NCBI RefSeq assembly: GCF_900700375.1
Contig: NC_041709.1
Coordinates: forward strand, 31,351,515 to 31,415,514
Direction of reading: 5' to 3'
DNA from: Denticeps clupeoides
Taxonomy: Eukaryota; Chordata; Actinopteri; Clupeiformes; Denticipitidae
Length of the DNA stretch: 64,000 bases
Positions 24,401-35,278 of this stretch are shown here, piece by piece. Made by a program: the position numbers and the translations under genes. The notes beneath the pieces were generated by a model, which searched no databases, was not told the DNA's origin, and saw nothing but the letters and a program-made list of their open reading frames with translations. The stretch's first letter is position 1. Every line of letters begins with the position of its first letter.

Positions 24401-26004
24401 GTGGGGTTTGAACCTGTGACTTTGTGGTCTTCTGGTTTAAAGGCAAGTCTCTTAACCACCAGGCTTCTACCAGATGTAAAACTGACATAAAAGGGGTGAG
24501 TAAATGAAGATGGTGGGACGATTTGTAGCCAAGAATCCGCAGAGCCACTTCGAGGGAAGACGATGAAAGGACTTGATGCAGGGGTTTTATATGTGTGTGT
24601 TTGACTGTATCATGTGTGTCCTGCAACATTTGTGGTGCCTTGCAGTGTAGTCGTTCTTACCTCTGTAGTGCTTTGCTCAAGAGGTTTGAATCTGAAATGT
24701 TTTAGTGTTTTCTATATTAATGTTGTTCACCGTGCGTGTGAATCAGATGTCTTTAGGTTGTCCAAGGAAATTGTGAGCTGTGGATTGGCCAAACAATGCC
24801 TATTCTTTTATGAATAATAAAGTGTTTGTTATTTCATTCCCGTTTGTGATCCTTGTTCCAGAACAGACTGTTGTTCACTGAAGTGTTAAAGGAATTTCTG
24901 AAGATTTAAACCTGATTAACAATAAGGTGGACATGCTTAAAATGACCACAAAACTATACAGTTAGCAGGTGAACACAACAAATGTTGCAAGCCCCGCCCA
25001 TATGCATCGTTCTGCTGAATTTATGGTTTTACGTTGGGTCTCTCTACTTTGACTCGAGTACACAATTTGTGTACTTTGTCCACCATTGCAAAGACATCAA
25101 ACATTGATCAAATATGTATTTACCTAAACAATTTATTGCAGGGTTAAGTGTCTTGAAGTGAAAGTGAAGTGAAAGTGATTAGTTGTCACGTGTGACACAG
25201 CACAGCGCCCAGTGCGCACAGTGAAATGTGCTCTCTGCATTTAACCCATCCCCTGAGGGAGCAGTGGCTGCCCACTCCCAGAACTGGGAGAGGCCGACAC
25301 CCAGTTGGGGCAGCGGCCTAGCGGGTAAGGAAGTGGACCCATCATCAAAAGGTTGCTGGTTCGAATCCCGAGCCACCAAATTGCCACTGAGCAAAGGACC
25401 ATCCAACACACTCCTCCCCCGCACCTGTCATGGCTGCCCACTGTGCACCAAAATGCACAGGACACATTTCATTGTGTCACCGTGTGCTGTGCTTCACAAT
25501 GACAATCACTTCACTTTCACGTCTCTACATAACAACACGGACATTATTAGCACTTTCACCTTTTTATCGGCATTCTTTGTGTTTTTTTCACTTTTGGATA
25601 ATCCCTTCCCGAAGAGTTAATGATGGAAAGATGAAAATTCGTTTCACCAGTGACTTGAACACCAATTTCAGATTATTTACTGAAGTCACACTTAACTGCA
25701 TGGATGCCCTCGCTCTGACACTTGACCATCGCACTGGCACACCACACCATTCTCCTCTTTTTATAGTCCCATTAAACAGCTGACGGCACAGGGGACGTGC
25801 CCCCTTGTCACCATAAATCCTTCTTGTATAGACAATTAAACTTCAAATATCCTTGTAAATATTCTCATTGTCACTGGTTTATAACTTCATAAAGTGTTAA
25901 GATTAAAGTTTAGACTGGCGTACAGATACAGACGTGCTCTTACCAGCGGCTGAGCGGTGCAGAACAAGGATCGCCGCGAATAGCTGTACAAGTGTGGACT
26001 CCAT
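21469..26004 (-). CDS. ICAM-like adhesion receptor, three Ig-like domains, single-pass membrane protein (354 aa)
   Basis: Exons: 26004-25944 (signal peptide MESTLVQLFAAILVLHRSAA), 23894-23634 (domain 1), 23533-23195 (domain 2), 22211-21963 (domain 3), 21623-21469 (membrane and tail). Every intron is phase 1, as usual for Ig genes, and the total is 1065 nt. Domain 1 contains GWETP (Glu about 58), matching the GIETP loop of ICAM-1 whose Glu contacts the integrin alpha-L I-domain. Domain 2 has the Cys pair in LECKVES and YRCVAK, with the inter-domain IYKTPDSVSLEL. Domain 3 has LPCAAD and DYECIVSN. N-glycosylation sequons include NISL, NATV, NFTT, NVTV and NLSE. The membrane segment is IICAVVSAVALLIAIFAIV, followed by KCCKHH and a cytoplasmic tail of about 25 residues. 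A surface ligand for leukocyte beta-2 integrins is inferred. Its position beside cdc37/pde4a matches the mammalian ICAM cluster. The paralogue (icam1, icam3 or other) is not assigned. Confidence 0.9.
22507..23057. mobile_element. Inverted pair of SINE-A copies in an ICAM-like intron
   Basis: A plus copy (22507-about 22675, 3' end lost) and a nearly complete minus copy (about 22811-23057) face each other in the intron between domains 2 and 3. The heads GGCAGTGGTGGCCTAG and CTAGGCCACCACTGCCCC mark the ends. Confidence 0.9.
24019..24476 (-). mobile_element. Two SINE-B copies in tandem, same orientation
   Basis: Both are reversed: about 24019-24222 and 24279-24476. Each starts with the LINE-like tail (GGCATTTATCAGACGCCC / GGCATTTATCAGATGCCC) and ends with the reversed A-box region. 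They lie in intron 1 of the ICAM-like gene. Confidence 0.85.
25155..25525. mobile_element. SINE-A inverted arrangement (head-lost copy plus full copy)
   Basis: A reversed 3' part (25155-25275, from GTGAAAGTGATTAGTTGTCA) is followed by a forward copy (25303-25525, GGGGCAGCGGCCTAGCGGGT to GACAATCACTTCACTTTCAC). The two ends are complementary. It lies in intron 1 of the ICAM-like gene. Confidence 0.85.
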
Positions 26005-26260
26005 GGTCTCAGAATCTGACTCGCTTGTGCCGCCAGGGTCTCCTGAGATAGCACTGTGGTCCCAACCCACCACACCCCCTCACACACACACTCCAATCAC
26101 AGACCCCGTCACTCGCTCGCTCGCTTTCCCTTCGGAAACGAAAGAGAAGGTGTCATCTAGGAGTTTCCCTAAAGGTCCCGTCACACTTGAGATGACACGG
26201 GAAACATCTGGGACTTACCGTCTACTCATAATTGAGGGGACGTGTGTGGAATTCAAGGAA
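26005..26260 (-). promoter_or_regulatory. Candidate ICAM-like promoter with kappa-B-like and ETS/IRF-like motifs
   Basis: Immediately upstream of the signal-peptide exon lies GGAGTTTCCC (26160-26169), whose reverse complement GGGAAACTCC fits GGGRNNYYCC. GGAAACGAAA (26134-26143) fits the ETS-IRF composite GGAANNGAAA. Both lie within about 170 bp of the ATG. Motif matches are short, so function is only suggested. Confidence 0.35.
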
Positions 26261-27100
26261 AGTGGTGGGTGTGAAGGGGAAGCGGCTCCTCTGGGAATGG
26301 CCGTGTGGAAATGCAATCGGTTTTTGGTCAAGTCCTGTTTGGCAGGAAAGGTTACCATGGCAACATTTTCTGCAGATCTGGAGAGTTCACTGAAAAGCAG
26401 GAAACAGATTCCATCAGAAGTGAAATTTCCTGTTGCCTTTGGACTGGAGCAAGCCACAAGTCCCTCCCCAAACATCCCGATTTCTCCGCCGCCTTCCAGA
26501 ATGGTGGTAAAGGGGGTAAAACTTTTTTTTTTTTAATAAACAGTTTCCCGAATGTGGGAAGTGAAGCAGGAAACGACAATGGTTTGATTGATTACTTCTT
26601 ATTGCAGGGCACGCTTCCGAGAAAAGAGTTTCCACCATGCGGCCGTCCCGCCCACTCTGTGATGCAGGGAGCAGGGAGAGGAGAGGAGACACGAGAGGAA
26701 TGCTTCTGGGGAGGGAGTATGTGAAGGAGGACGGAGATGTGCCTGGGACAGAGCGATTCGGATTATCAAACATTTCAGTTGAGAGATAAGCAAGAAAAAT
26801 AAACCCGAGGCCATTACATTCCGACTTCAGTGCGCGGTGCGGTCGATTCATCTTCCTGTTTTCCAGCCTTCAAAAGTCTCTGATAAAAACCCTGAGGCTT
26901 TAGAAGCTGACACACACCCAGGATATAAAGGTCATAGGGGGCCATATTCGAGGTTACACCATGCCACTCACAAGTAACTGCAGAGTTTCCAGCCGAGGCT
27001 GATCATCAGTTGAATCCCAAGACTATCCACATAATCACTTAAACAGACATAATCAGATCTGGAAAAAAAAAGAATGAAACACGAAGACACCAGAAGGAAG
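26261..27100. other. Upstream flank of the ICAM-like gene; no gene seen
   Basis: Mostly unique sequence. A segment at about 26870-27010 (CCTGAGGCTTTAGAAGCTGA, ACCATGCCACTCACAAGTA) resembles 31510-31650, so both are copies of an unclassified interspersed repeat. Confidence 0.5.
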
Positions 27101-27412
27101 TCTCAATCAATCGATCAAATGTTATTTATACAGCGCTTTATACAATGTACATTGTCACAAAGCACCTAACAATAGACCAGTCCTCAAGGCCCCTAGACAA
27201 CAGTGGCAAGGTAAATCTCCACGAAAAATAAAGAAACCTTGAGAGGAACCAAGGCTCAGCAAAGGGAGCCCATCCTCCTCTAGTCAGCACTTGATTACCC
27301 TGAGATGATCAGTGGGATTTATCCAGGAAATATGGCGTATTGCAGTCCAGTTGGGTATTATGATGTAGTGTTGAGGTAGCATTTTAGAGTTCTGGCCAAT
27401 CTTCAGGAAGAT

Positions 27413-27608
27413 GGGTGGTAATAGCCTAGTGGGTAACACACTCACCTATGAACCAGAAGACCCAGGTTCAAACCCCACTTACTACCATTGTGTCCCTGAG
27501 CAAGACACTTAACCCTAGGTTGCTCCAGGGGGGGACTGTCCCTGTAACTACTGATTGTAAGTCACTCTGGATAAGGGCGTCTGATAAATACTGTAAATGT
27601 AAATGTAA
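27413..27608 (+). mobile_element. SINE-B, full length
   Basis: GGGTGGTAATAGCCTAGTGG head, B box CAGGTTCAAACCCC and tail GGATAAGGGCGTCTGATAAA, ending in repeated GTAAAT. It is immediately followed by a TTAA-type MITE. Confidence 0.9.
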
Positions 27609-27610
27609 AA

Positions 27611-27950
27611 GATGGGTAAAGGTCCCCATATATGATTTTTTTGTTGTTGCTTTTATATCGGTCTTGTTGGTCCCCTAATACTGTATCTGAAGTCTCTTTC
27701 TGAAATTCAGCCGTGGTGCAGAATTACAGCCACTTTTATCCAGTCCCACAATGAGATTTTCCCAGGATGCGCCGTTTCCCGTGTCTGTAGCTTTAAATGC
27801 TGATGAGGATGAGAGAGGCGGGATGAGGAGAGCGGCCTGTAGAAGTTGATGCGGGCATTCGCGGAAATGACGTCATCAACACCGTTCACCAACCACAATG
27901 TTTAACACAGACAGGAAGTCGTGTTTTTCCACAAAACATAAAGCCCCTTA
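27611..27950. mobile_element. TTAA-type MITE, copy 2 (right end lost)
   Basis: It begins AAAGGTCCCCATATATGA and shares the blocks CAGTCCCACAATGAGATTTT and GAGGCGGGATGAGGAGAG. It contains TGACGTCA at 27868-27875. The right terminal repeat is not seen. Confidence 0.75.
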
Positions 27951-29639
27951 TGACAACATAATCATTTATAATATTCCACTCACTTATAAACCGTTGCCAT
28001 CACCTTTTTTACGAATGTTCAATAGCTTTATTCAACTATCAAATAGACAGTCAAAATAAATTAATTAGATACAACCCCCCCCCCCCCCCCCCCATAGTCT
28101 GCTACAGAACTAAACTTTTCCAGCAGTAGTAACTACTGTAGCATTACTAACGGTGAGTAGAGTGTTGACTTTAGTCCAGATTTAAATATTGGAACTGTGT
28201 CTGATTCTCGAATTTTCCTTGAAAGGTTGTTCCAAAGATTTGGGCACTGTAAGCAAATGCTCTATTTCCAGAAGTGACTATGCATTATTGGGGTACAGCA
28301 AGTAGGACTTCTCCCAGAAATTAGGGTGCTTTGCTCAGTGGCAGATTGTGATTCAAACTGGCAACCTTCTGATTATGGGACCATTTCCTTAACCACTAGG
28401 CCACCACTGCACCTGATCTTAAGATCAATATGGTACTTAACTGGAAGCCAATGCAGAGAAGACAATGCAGGAGTAATGTGTTCATACCATCTTGTGCATG
28501 TAAGAACCCTGGCTGCAAGTCAGAGCTTAATCAGGGAAACAGCAAGGCAACCAGAAAACAGAGAATTACAGTATTCCAGTCTAGATGTTACAAGTGCATG
28601 TACTAATTTCTCTCAGAGATCAGAGATGGAGAGAAACTTCCTAACCCCAGCAATATTTCTAAGGTGGAAGTACGCCGTTCTGGAAACTCTTTGAATATAA
28701 CAGTCAAATGGCAGATTAGTATCAAAGGTCACAACTAATTTTTTTTACTGATGTAGTAGGATGTATATTCTGTTAATTCGCATCTTGCACCTTTAGGACC
28801 AATCACCAAAACTTTATTCAATATTATCCAAGTTCAGCACAAGGAATTTGCGGGTTATCCAGTCTCTGAGGCCTTTTACACAGTTTTCCATCTTAGAAAG
28901 GTGGTGAGCTCTTGACCGAGATGTACATCTGGGTGTGGTCTGCATAAAAATGAAACTTTACTCTATGAATCAAATGTCCAAGAGGCCGAATGTACATTGC
29001 AGTGTGCTGGTGTGTTCCTACTTCATGGGAATTGCAGGTGCCTTCTCCTTGTAAGTCACTTTGTATAAAAGAGTCTGCCAAGTAAAGTAAAGTAAAGTAC
29101 AATGAGAATAACAAAGGGCCCAGTTCTGAACCCTGTGGAACTCTATATTTCACTCTGGTTTTTGCAGAGTAGTCATTGCTCAGTCCTAAAAAATGAAAGC
29201 GGCCCAATAAAAATGATTTAAACCAGGAGATGGCTGACCCACAAATAACTTTCCAAGCCGATTAAATAAGATGTAATGGTCTATGGTGTCAAAAGCACTA
29301 AGGTCTAAGAGAACAAGCACAGAGATAAGAATCCTTCTTCGGGAGCTGTATCAGCACAACTTTGGAAATGAACTCAACTGTGCTTCCTGTGCATTGTTCA
29401 GGGTACAAACACACAAAACCTCTAACTATTACACTAAATCACCTCCCCCTTTCATCTGTATTCTGGGGCTCTCCCAATTTCCGTTTCATCCTGCACTCAT
29501 CTTCACCAGCTGTGCAGTCACATGATTCAGCTCAGGATGTGAAAGGGAAGTGATTGTCATTGTGATACACAGCACAGCACATGGTGACACAACGACAGGG
29601 CCGCTACCACACACACACCAACATAAATCAGTAAATCAT

Positions 29640-29882
29640 ACCTGTACCTACACGGGAAGCAGTTGAAAACCCACTTGTTTAAAAAGTATTTCAGGCGAGT
29701 TTAACACATGCACATGCACACACAATGCACACACAATGCACTTAACAATTCCCCGGCATGTTGTTTTCCTGACAAGATAGGCCTTATCAGGGCTCATAGT
29801 TTTCTAACTCAAAATCTATAGAAACCGAACGAGAATTGGTGTCTTCCTCTTGTAAGTCGCTTTGGAAGTAAAGTAAAGTGCC
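29640..29882 (+). mobile_element. LINE 3' end fragment, same family as 4835-5258
   Basis: It shares AAAACCCACTTGTTTAAAAA, CTGACAAGATAGGCCTTATC and CTTGTAAGTCGCTTTGGAAG with the pde4a intronic copy, but lacks its microsatellite expansion. Confidence 0.75.
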
Positions 29883-29939
29883 TCGCGTGGCTCCGGCCAT
29901 CACACTCTGACACTGACATCACTGCCACCTGGTGTAACT

Positions 29940-30115
29940 ATGGAAACGTTAAATCTTCAGAAATCTTCACAATTATGCCAGTTATCCACATCATGTCTGG
30001 CAGCATACGTGCAACCTCCCTGCCAACCAGCTCCCCAGGTTTATCAGAGCTGCATTTTGTGGAATCTGGATCTCTGTATTTCACCACGGACTGGGAGGAG
30101 TGATGACTGGACCAG
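29940..30115 (-). pseudogene. Decayed ICAM-like domain-1 fragment
   Basis: On the minus strand the peptide VVKYRDPDSTKCSSDKPGEL aligns with VVKYGDPASANCSSDKVEEL of the ICAM-like domain 1 at 23634-23894. The integrin-loop GWETP is replaced by GREVA and the domain's second half is unrecognisable. No signal exon or other domain is near. It is probably a relic of a duplicated ICAM gene upstream of the intact one. Confidence 0.7.
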
Positions 30116-30769
30116 TGGAGATATGAGCTCCCCCTCAATCTGATATTAACACCGATATTAACTGAGAGTCTCCTTTGGTCTCCCAAAGCAGGAAAACAGG
30201 ACTTCAATGGTCATTCAGTCAGCACTTCATGCTGAACCTCTGACTCCCTGGTTTGGGAGTACAATATAAAAGCAGCAAAAAATAAATAGCATAAAGACTA
30301 AGTATAATATAAATAGTTCAATATACAATCAAACAATCCAGAAATAATGTGGATGAGTGTATTAAAAAAAAAAATTGTGGCCTTGTACAATTGTGGCCAT
30401 GTACAAAGTTTGCTGCTTCTGTATTTATTATGCTAAGTTGCATAAACTCCAGAATGTTATGAAGAGTGATCAGATGAATTGCAAAGTTCCTACTTGCCAT
30501 GAATATGAACTTAATTCCATAAATACATTTCCCCTGCATTTCAGCCCTGTCACAAAAGGACCTTCCGAGATCATTTCAGTGATCCTCTCGTTAACACAAG
30601 TGAGAGTGTTGTGTAGCAAAAGGCTGGAGATCATTCTGTCCTGCTGATTGAGTTAGAATAGCAGATTGGATGCGTGTGATGCTTGAAATCACTGTTCTTC
30701 CTATGTTAACCATGGTTACCTGCAAGGAAACACGTGCAGTCATCATTGATGAACTGAGGAGAGATGTTC

Positions 30770-30960
30770 AAATTCAAATTTTATTTGTCACATACACAGT
30801 CATACACGGCATGATATGCAGTGAAATGCTTTAGCGGCTGCTATAGACCACAGTATTGCATATATTGCAAGTATACAATGAACCAATATGCAAATATTGC
30901 AAATATAACCAAATATTACACTTTTATGTTTTTAACATAAAATATGTGTAACAGGTAGGG
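30770..30960. repeat. Unclassified interspersed repeat X, fragment
   Basis: TATTTGTCACATACACAGTC, ATGCAGTGAAATGCTTTAGC and the TTGCAAATAT stretch match the second copy that surrounds the LINE at 40380-42170. Confidence 0.7.
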
Positions 30961-30984
30961 TGAAGGTAAAGTAAAAAGTAAAAA

Positions 30985-31510
30985 ATGTGTGCAAGAGTAA
31001 AAAATCTCGGCAAGAGAGTAAAAATTTGGTGCAAAAGTGTAGTGAAGAAGGCTTCAGGGCGCCCAAGAAAGTCCGGCAAGCGCCAGGACCGTCTCCTAAA
31101 GATGATTCATCTGCGGGATCGAGGTGCCACCAGTTCAGAGCTTGCTCAGGAAGGGCAGCAGGCAGGTGTGAGGGCATCTGTACGCACAGTGAGGAGAAGA
31201 CTTTTGGAAGATGGCCTGGTGTCAAGAAGGGCAGCAAAGAAGCCACTTCTATCCAAGAAAAAAAATCAAGGACAGACTGATATTCTGCAAAAAGTACAGG
31301 GATTGGACATCTGAGGACTGGGGTCAAGTCATTGATGAAGCCCCTTTGTGATAGTTTGGGGCATCTGGAAAAACTGGTTGTTCGTAGAAGAAAGGGTGAA
31401 CCCTACCATCAGTCCTGTCTCATGCCAACAGTAAAGCATCCTGAGACCATACATGTGTGGAGCTGCTTCTCATCCAAGGGAGTGGGCTCACTCACAATTT
31501 TATTTCTTTT
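30985..31510 (+). mobile_element. Decayed Tc1-like transposase
   Basis: The 5' open frame (30985-31314) reads GRPRKSGKRQDRLLKMIHLR and VRTVRRRLLEDGLVSRRAAK, the paired HTH DNA-binding half of a Tc1 transposase. After a frame change the catalytic-domain pieces DWTSEDWGQVIDEA-like and RRRKGEPYHQSCLMPTVKHP follow to about 31500. Terminal repeats were not identified. It is broken and incomplete. Confidence 0.85.
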
Positions 31511-31744
31511 ATTTACAACCTTTAAAAGTTTCTGGTTGAAGACCAGAGGCTTAAGAAGCTGACACATATCCACGACTCAGGTGACAGGTGGCCATACTCA
31601 AGGGTAGACCATGCCACTGATAAGTATCTGTTATCTAAGGTCAAGGCTGCCAATTACGCAAGGACAGAATGCATACTGTAACATTAACTCCTTTGAAGAA
31701 GCTTGGCAGGGTAAGATAGTGGCGTAGGCAATATGGGCAAATGC

Positions 31745-31783
31745 TGAGGGTGCCAGCCATCCATCCATCCATCCATCCAGGGG
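31745..31783. repeat. (CCAT)n microsatellite
   Basis: A CATCCATCCATCCATCC run after GTGCCAG. Confidence 0.85.
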
Positions 31784-31819
31784 GCGTCACAAACAGAGAA
31801 AAAAGTATAACATTCCTCT

Positions 31820-32335
31820 ATTCTTAAAACTCACCTTCTGCAGAGGGACTATTGAGATCATTCTGACCAGCTGCATCACTCTCTGGTTTGGGAACGGCAC
31901 CCTATCAGACCGCAAGACTCTGCAGAGGATAGTGAGGACAGAGCTTCATCCGGGCCCACACTGCCAGACTCTGGAAGAGCTTCATCCCACAGGCCATCAG
32001 ACATCGGAACACTCAGGGACTTTCCTCTTTTGACTGACCAAACACACACTACCTTCTTGTATGTTTAGAAAATAGTATCTATTAATGACTGTTCCCTTTT
32101 GCACTATTTTTACTTCGTACATTTTGTTCGTTTCACTAGTTCAGAGCTCTCTGTCTGTCTTCTTGTCTTGGTTGCCTTAAATGTCACTCTTGCACTGCCT
32201 GTGTCCCTTTGTGTTGCCCGGTTTGTCGATGTTGTACTTTATGTCAGTATGTAACACCAGGATTCCTTTCACTGTGTTCTGTCTAACATGTATGTAACTG
32301 AAATGACAATAAATCTCACTTGAACTCAAACTAGC
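31820..32335 (+). mobile_element. LINE-like 3' fragment
   Basis: ACCGCAAGACTCTGCAGAGG, CAGACTCTGGAAGAGCTTCA and the ending AATGACAATAAATCTCACTT are typical of the coding end and 3' UTR of a fish non-LTR element. The clade is not assigned. Confidence 0.55.
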
Positions 32336-33683
32336 TGGTATTAATGTGTCTTAATATGAAAAGAACAAGCCCACATTAATTTACTTACTTATTGTGCATA
32401 TTTGTGCTAGTAATAAAATGGCCTAAAAAGCTTCGAATTGCCCAGTTCACATGAAAGATTTTCATCTTTTTTCTTAATTAAACAAGAGGTCCACTTTGTG
32501 GCCATGGTCCACTTCCTTAGCCGCTAGGCCACCACTTGATTGGGTTTGTGGATGCATGTCACAATTGTAGTCTTTTGTTTCATTCAAGGACATTAAGAGT
32601 AAAATGCTTCCAGGACTTTCAAAGATACGGTTTTCCCATTTAACGAGTCTTATCTACAACTGCGGGTGGCGTCTGTGTTGGTAATTCCCAGATGAGATGT
32701 TCCAAAAGAGAGTCACACAGCAAGTTATATGGAATAAAGTGTTTTAAAGTGTTTCAGAACAAATCTTTCAACATGTTGCCACTTTCAGGCCAGGTTGTGT
32801 TTTTTTTTTTTTTTTTTTTAATGCTCAACAGTTGGGTCTTTATTCCATATGCCTACATCTCTGATGTTCTCCTTATGCATGGTTAGTCCCGTAGTCTCGT
32901 TTTGGTGGGATTTGTTGGAGGTGTTGTGTAAGACGCATTCATGAATGTCAAATTCGCTACTTCGCCTATTGGAATTCTATTGGATTAGACCACTGACTTC
33001 TGCATGTTTCAGTCGAATTTGAGCGGATGCAGACTTGGGATTGCATTTGTGATGTCCACTGATGCCCCATGAACCCCGACTGGATCAGGTTCCATTTGTT
33101 CAGAATATAAGGACATAGTGGCCGTGGCCAGGGATCTTTATTATAAAAAAAAAACAAAAAAAAACACTTGAAGTTCATCTTCTGGGTGTCAAAAACAATG
33201 GCTGGGTGGGTGTCCAATAATACAGATACTTTCATCCATTTCAGTCTTTAAATCCAGAGCCCAATTGTAATTCTGGACAAAAAAGAAATTCTCTTGTTTT
33301 GCTGCCCAGGATCTGGTTATTCATGTTAAATTCATGCTGGGATTTCAAAGGAACACTAGATTGGATCACAGTTATCCAAACACAAATCCGGTTTACTAGC
33401 ACTCTAAATGTAACCCACAGCGTACCCTACAGGCTATGTAAAGAACAACCAGGCAGAAAACATTTTCTTTGGAAGGAACAGAAAACACCACACGAAACAA
33501 ACATTTTAATTTTTATACAGCCAGTTTCTCATATTGGAACAGAATCCCAAAAGGCTTCCAGTCCAATTTCCTGATTTATTTTCACCACCACTGTCAAAAT
33601 CTGAATGAATTATTTATCATCGGGAAACGCCCTTTGCATTATGATCAGGATTCTCCTGTTTTTTTGGGGGATCGAATGTGTCC
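32336..33683. other. Intergenic stretch without a recognisable gene
   Basis: Mostly unique AT-rich sequence with a SINE-A scrap near 32500-32536 (TTAGCCGCTAGGCCACCACT) and poly-T/poly-A tracts at 32800 and 33148. Open frames at 32966-33235 and 33299-33720 have no supported similarity. Confidence 0.5.
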
Positions 33684-33835
33684 AGGCCCATCACCCTTGG
33701 TGAGCAGTGGGCAGCCATGACAGGCGCCCGGGGAGCAGCGTGTGGGGATGGTGATGTGCTCGGTGGCGCCTCAGTGGCGCATGGGGATGGTTCGGGGATT
33801 CAAACCGGCACCCTTGTGATTACGGCCCCCACCGG
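33684..33835 (-). mobile_element. SINE-A fragment at the 3' end of zinc-finger gene A
   Basis: Reversed middle and head of SINE-A (ATCACCCTTGGTGAGCAGTG to GGATTCAAACCGGC). It lies about 40 bp beyond the stop codon of gene A, so it probably forms part of that gene's 3' UTR. Confidence 0.8.
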
Positions 33836-33870
33836 CCCAGCATTCCACACGCCTCGTTTATTTCAGCGCA

Positions 33871-35247
33871 CTACGAGTCCACTTTCGGATCCTCCACGTG
33901 TGCTCTTTTCAGGTGAGAGTGCAGGGAACCCACGTAGCTGAAGCTCTCCATGCAGATGGTGCAGCTGTAGGGCTTCTCGCCGGTGTGGACCCTCTGGTGG
34001 GTCCTGAGGACGTCGGGCCTCGCGAAGGACTTCCCGCAGACGGAGCAAAGGTGAGGCCGCTCACCTTTATGTCGCAGCGCGTGGTTCTTCAGGGTCGTCG
34101 GCTGGGCGAAGCTCTCGCCGCACTGCTCGCACGCGTAGGGCTTCTCGCCGGTGTGCGTCCTCTGGTGTCTTTTCAGGTGCTGGGACGAAATGAACGTCTT
34201 CCCGCAGTGGGGACACAGATACGGCCTCAGTCCAGTGTGCTGTCTCTCGTGCTCGATGGTGTGGGACCTCTGCTTGAACGTCTTGTCGCAGAACGAGCAC
34301 TTGAAGGGCCTCTCTCCGGTGTGGATCTTCTGGTGCGTCTTGAGGGTCTCCAGCAGGTGGAACGTCTTCTCGCAGTGGACGCACGCGTGCGTCCTCTGGG
34401 CGGAGTGCTTGCGCTGGTGCTTCTTGAGGTACACCGCGTGGCTGAAGCACATGCCGCACTCGGAGCACTGGAAGGGCTTCTCCCCGCCGTGGGTCAACTG
34501 GTGATGCCTGCAGTTGACCTGCTGCGAGAAGCGCTTGCCGCAGTCGGGGCAGCCGTACGGCTTCTCGCCCGTGTGGGTCCTCCGGTGGGCGGCCAAGTTG
34601 CCGGCGTGCGAGAAGGCCTTGCCGCAGTCGCCGCAGCGGTGTTTGGACGCGGAGTGCGCCCGCTCGTGCTTCTCCAGGTGCGCCGCGTGAAAGAAGCCTT
34701 TTCCGCAGCGCGGGCACGTGTGCAGCCTCTGCCTGGCGTGCCTCTTCTCGTGTGCCCTCAAATGCCCCGCCGAAGACAAGGCTTTTTTGCACAGAGAGCA
34801 AGAGAAAGTCCTCTTCTTCTTCTTCCTCTTCCTCTTCCTCTCTTCTGGCCGCGTTGGAAACGGGCCGTCGGAGGAGCTGTGATCCGGTTCAAAGTCACCT
34901 GAAAAAGAGACGCATTGTCAACGTTTTTTTTTTTTTTTTAATTTCCGTGGACCAACAGGAGAGATTACGATTATACCGGCGTGAAACCACTTAGTTTCGG
35001 CCGAGAGCAAAAACCAATTAAAACGACTTGTAATCCTTAAATCTACAGTTTATCGGTCTTAAAAATACTGCAAACCCAAGAAATCAAATAAAACAAGCCT
35101 TCAATATGTCAATAATCTGCCGGTCGCTGCCAGGTGCGGCGTGCGTGTCGGGCAAGTGGTACCGATTGGGTACAGACAGCACAGGATATGACCAGGGGAG
35201 TACTGGCCTGGTGCAAAAAAAAAAAAAAAAAAAAAAAAAGTCATGAT

Positions 35248-35278
<31 letters not shown>

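Larger units (their letters stand above)
27110..29330 (-). mobile_element. Fragmented non-LTR retrotransposon (LINE) with nested insertions
   Basis: Read on the minus strand, the reverse-transcriptase motif VPQGSELGPLLFSLY (about 29110-29160) is followed, after an inserted segment, by FHFYADHTQMYI (about 28920-28955, the FADD-box region). It ends in LWNNLSRKIRESDTVPIF near 28190-28240 and a C-terminal stop. The 3' UTR-like part TTATTTATACAGCGCTTTAT is near 27125. Insertions: SINE-B (27413-27608), TTAA element (27611-27950), SINE-A fragment (28327-28413) and another LINE tail (about 29005-29098). The YADD motif reads YADH, so it is inactive. Confidence 0.7.

Noticed and set aside
30932-31327. 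131-codon minus-strand frame
   Set aside because: Antisense of the decayed Tc1-like transposase at 30985-31510.
33898-34902. Long open frame opposite zinc-finger gene A (and similar ones opposite B, C and D, e.g. 50485-51234)
   Set aside because: C2H2 finger codons and linkers routinely leave the antisense strand open; the peptides are repetitive mirror products with no family similarity.
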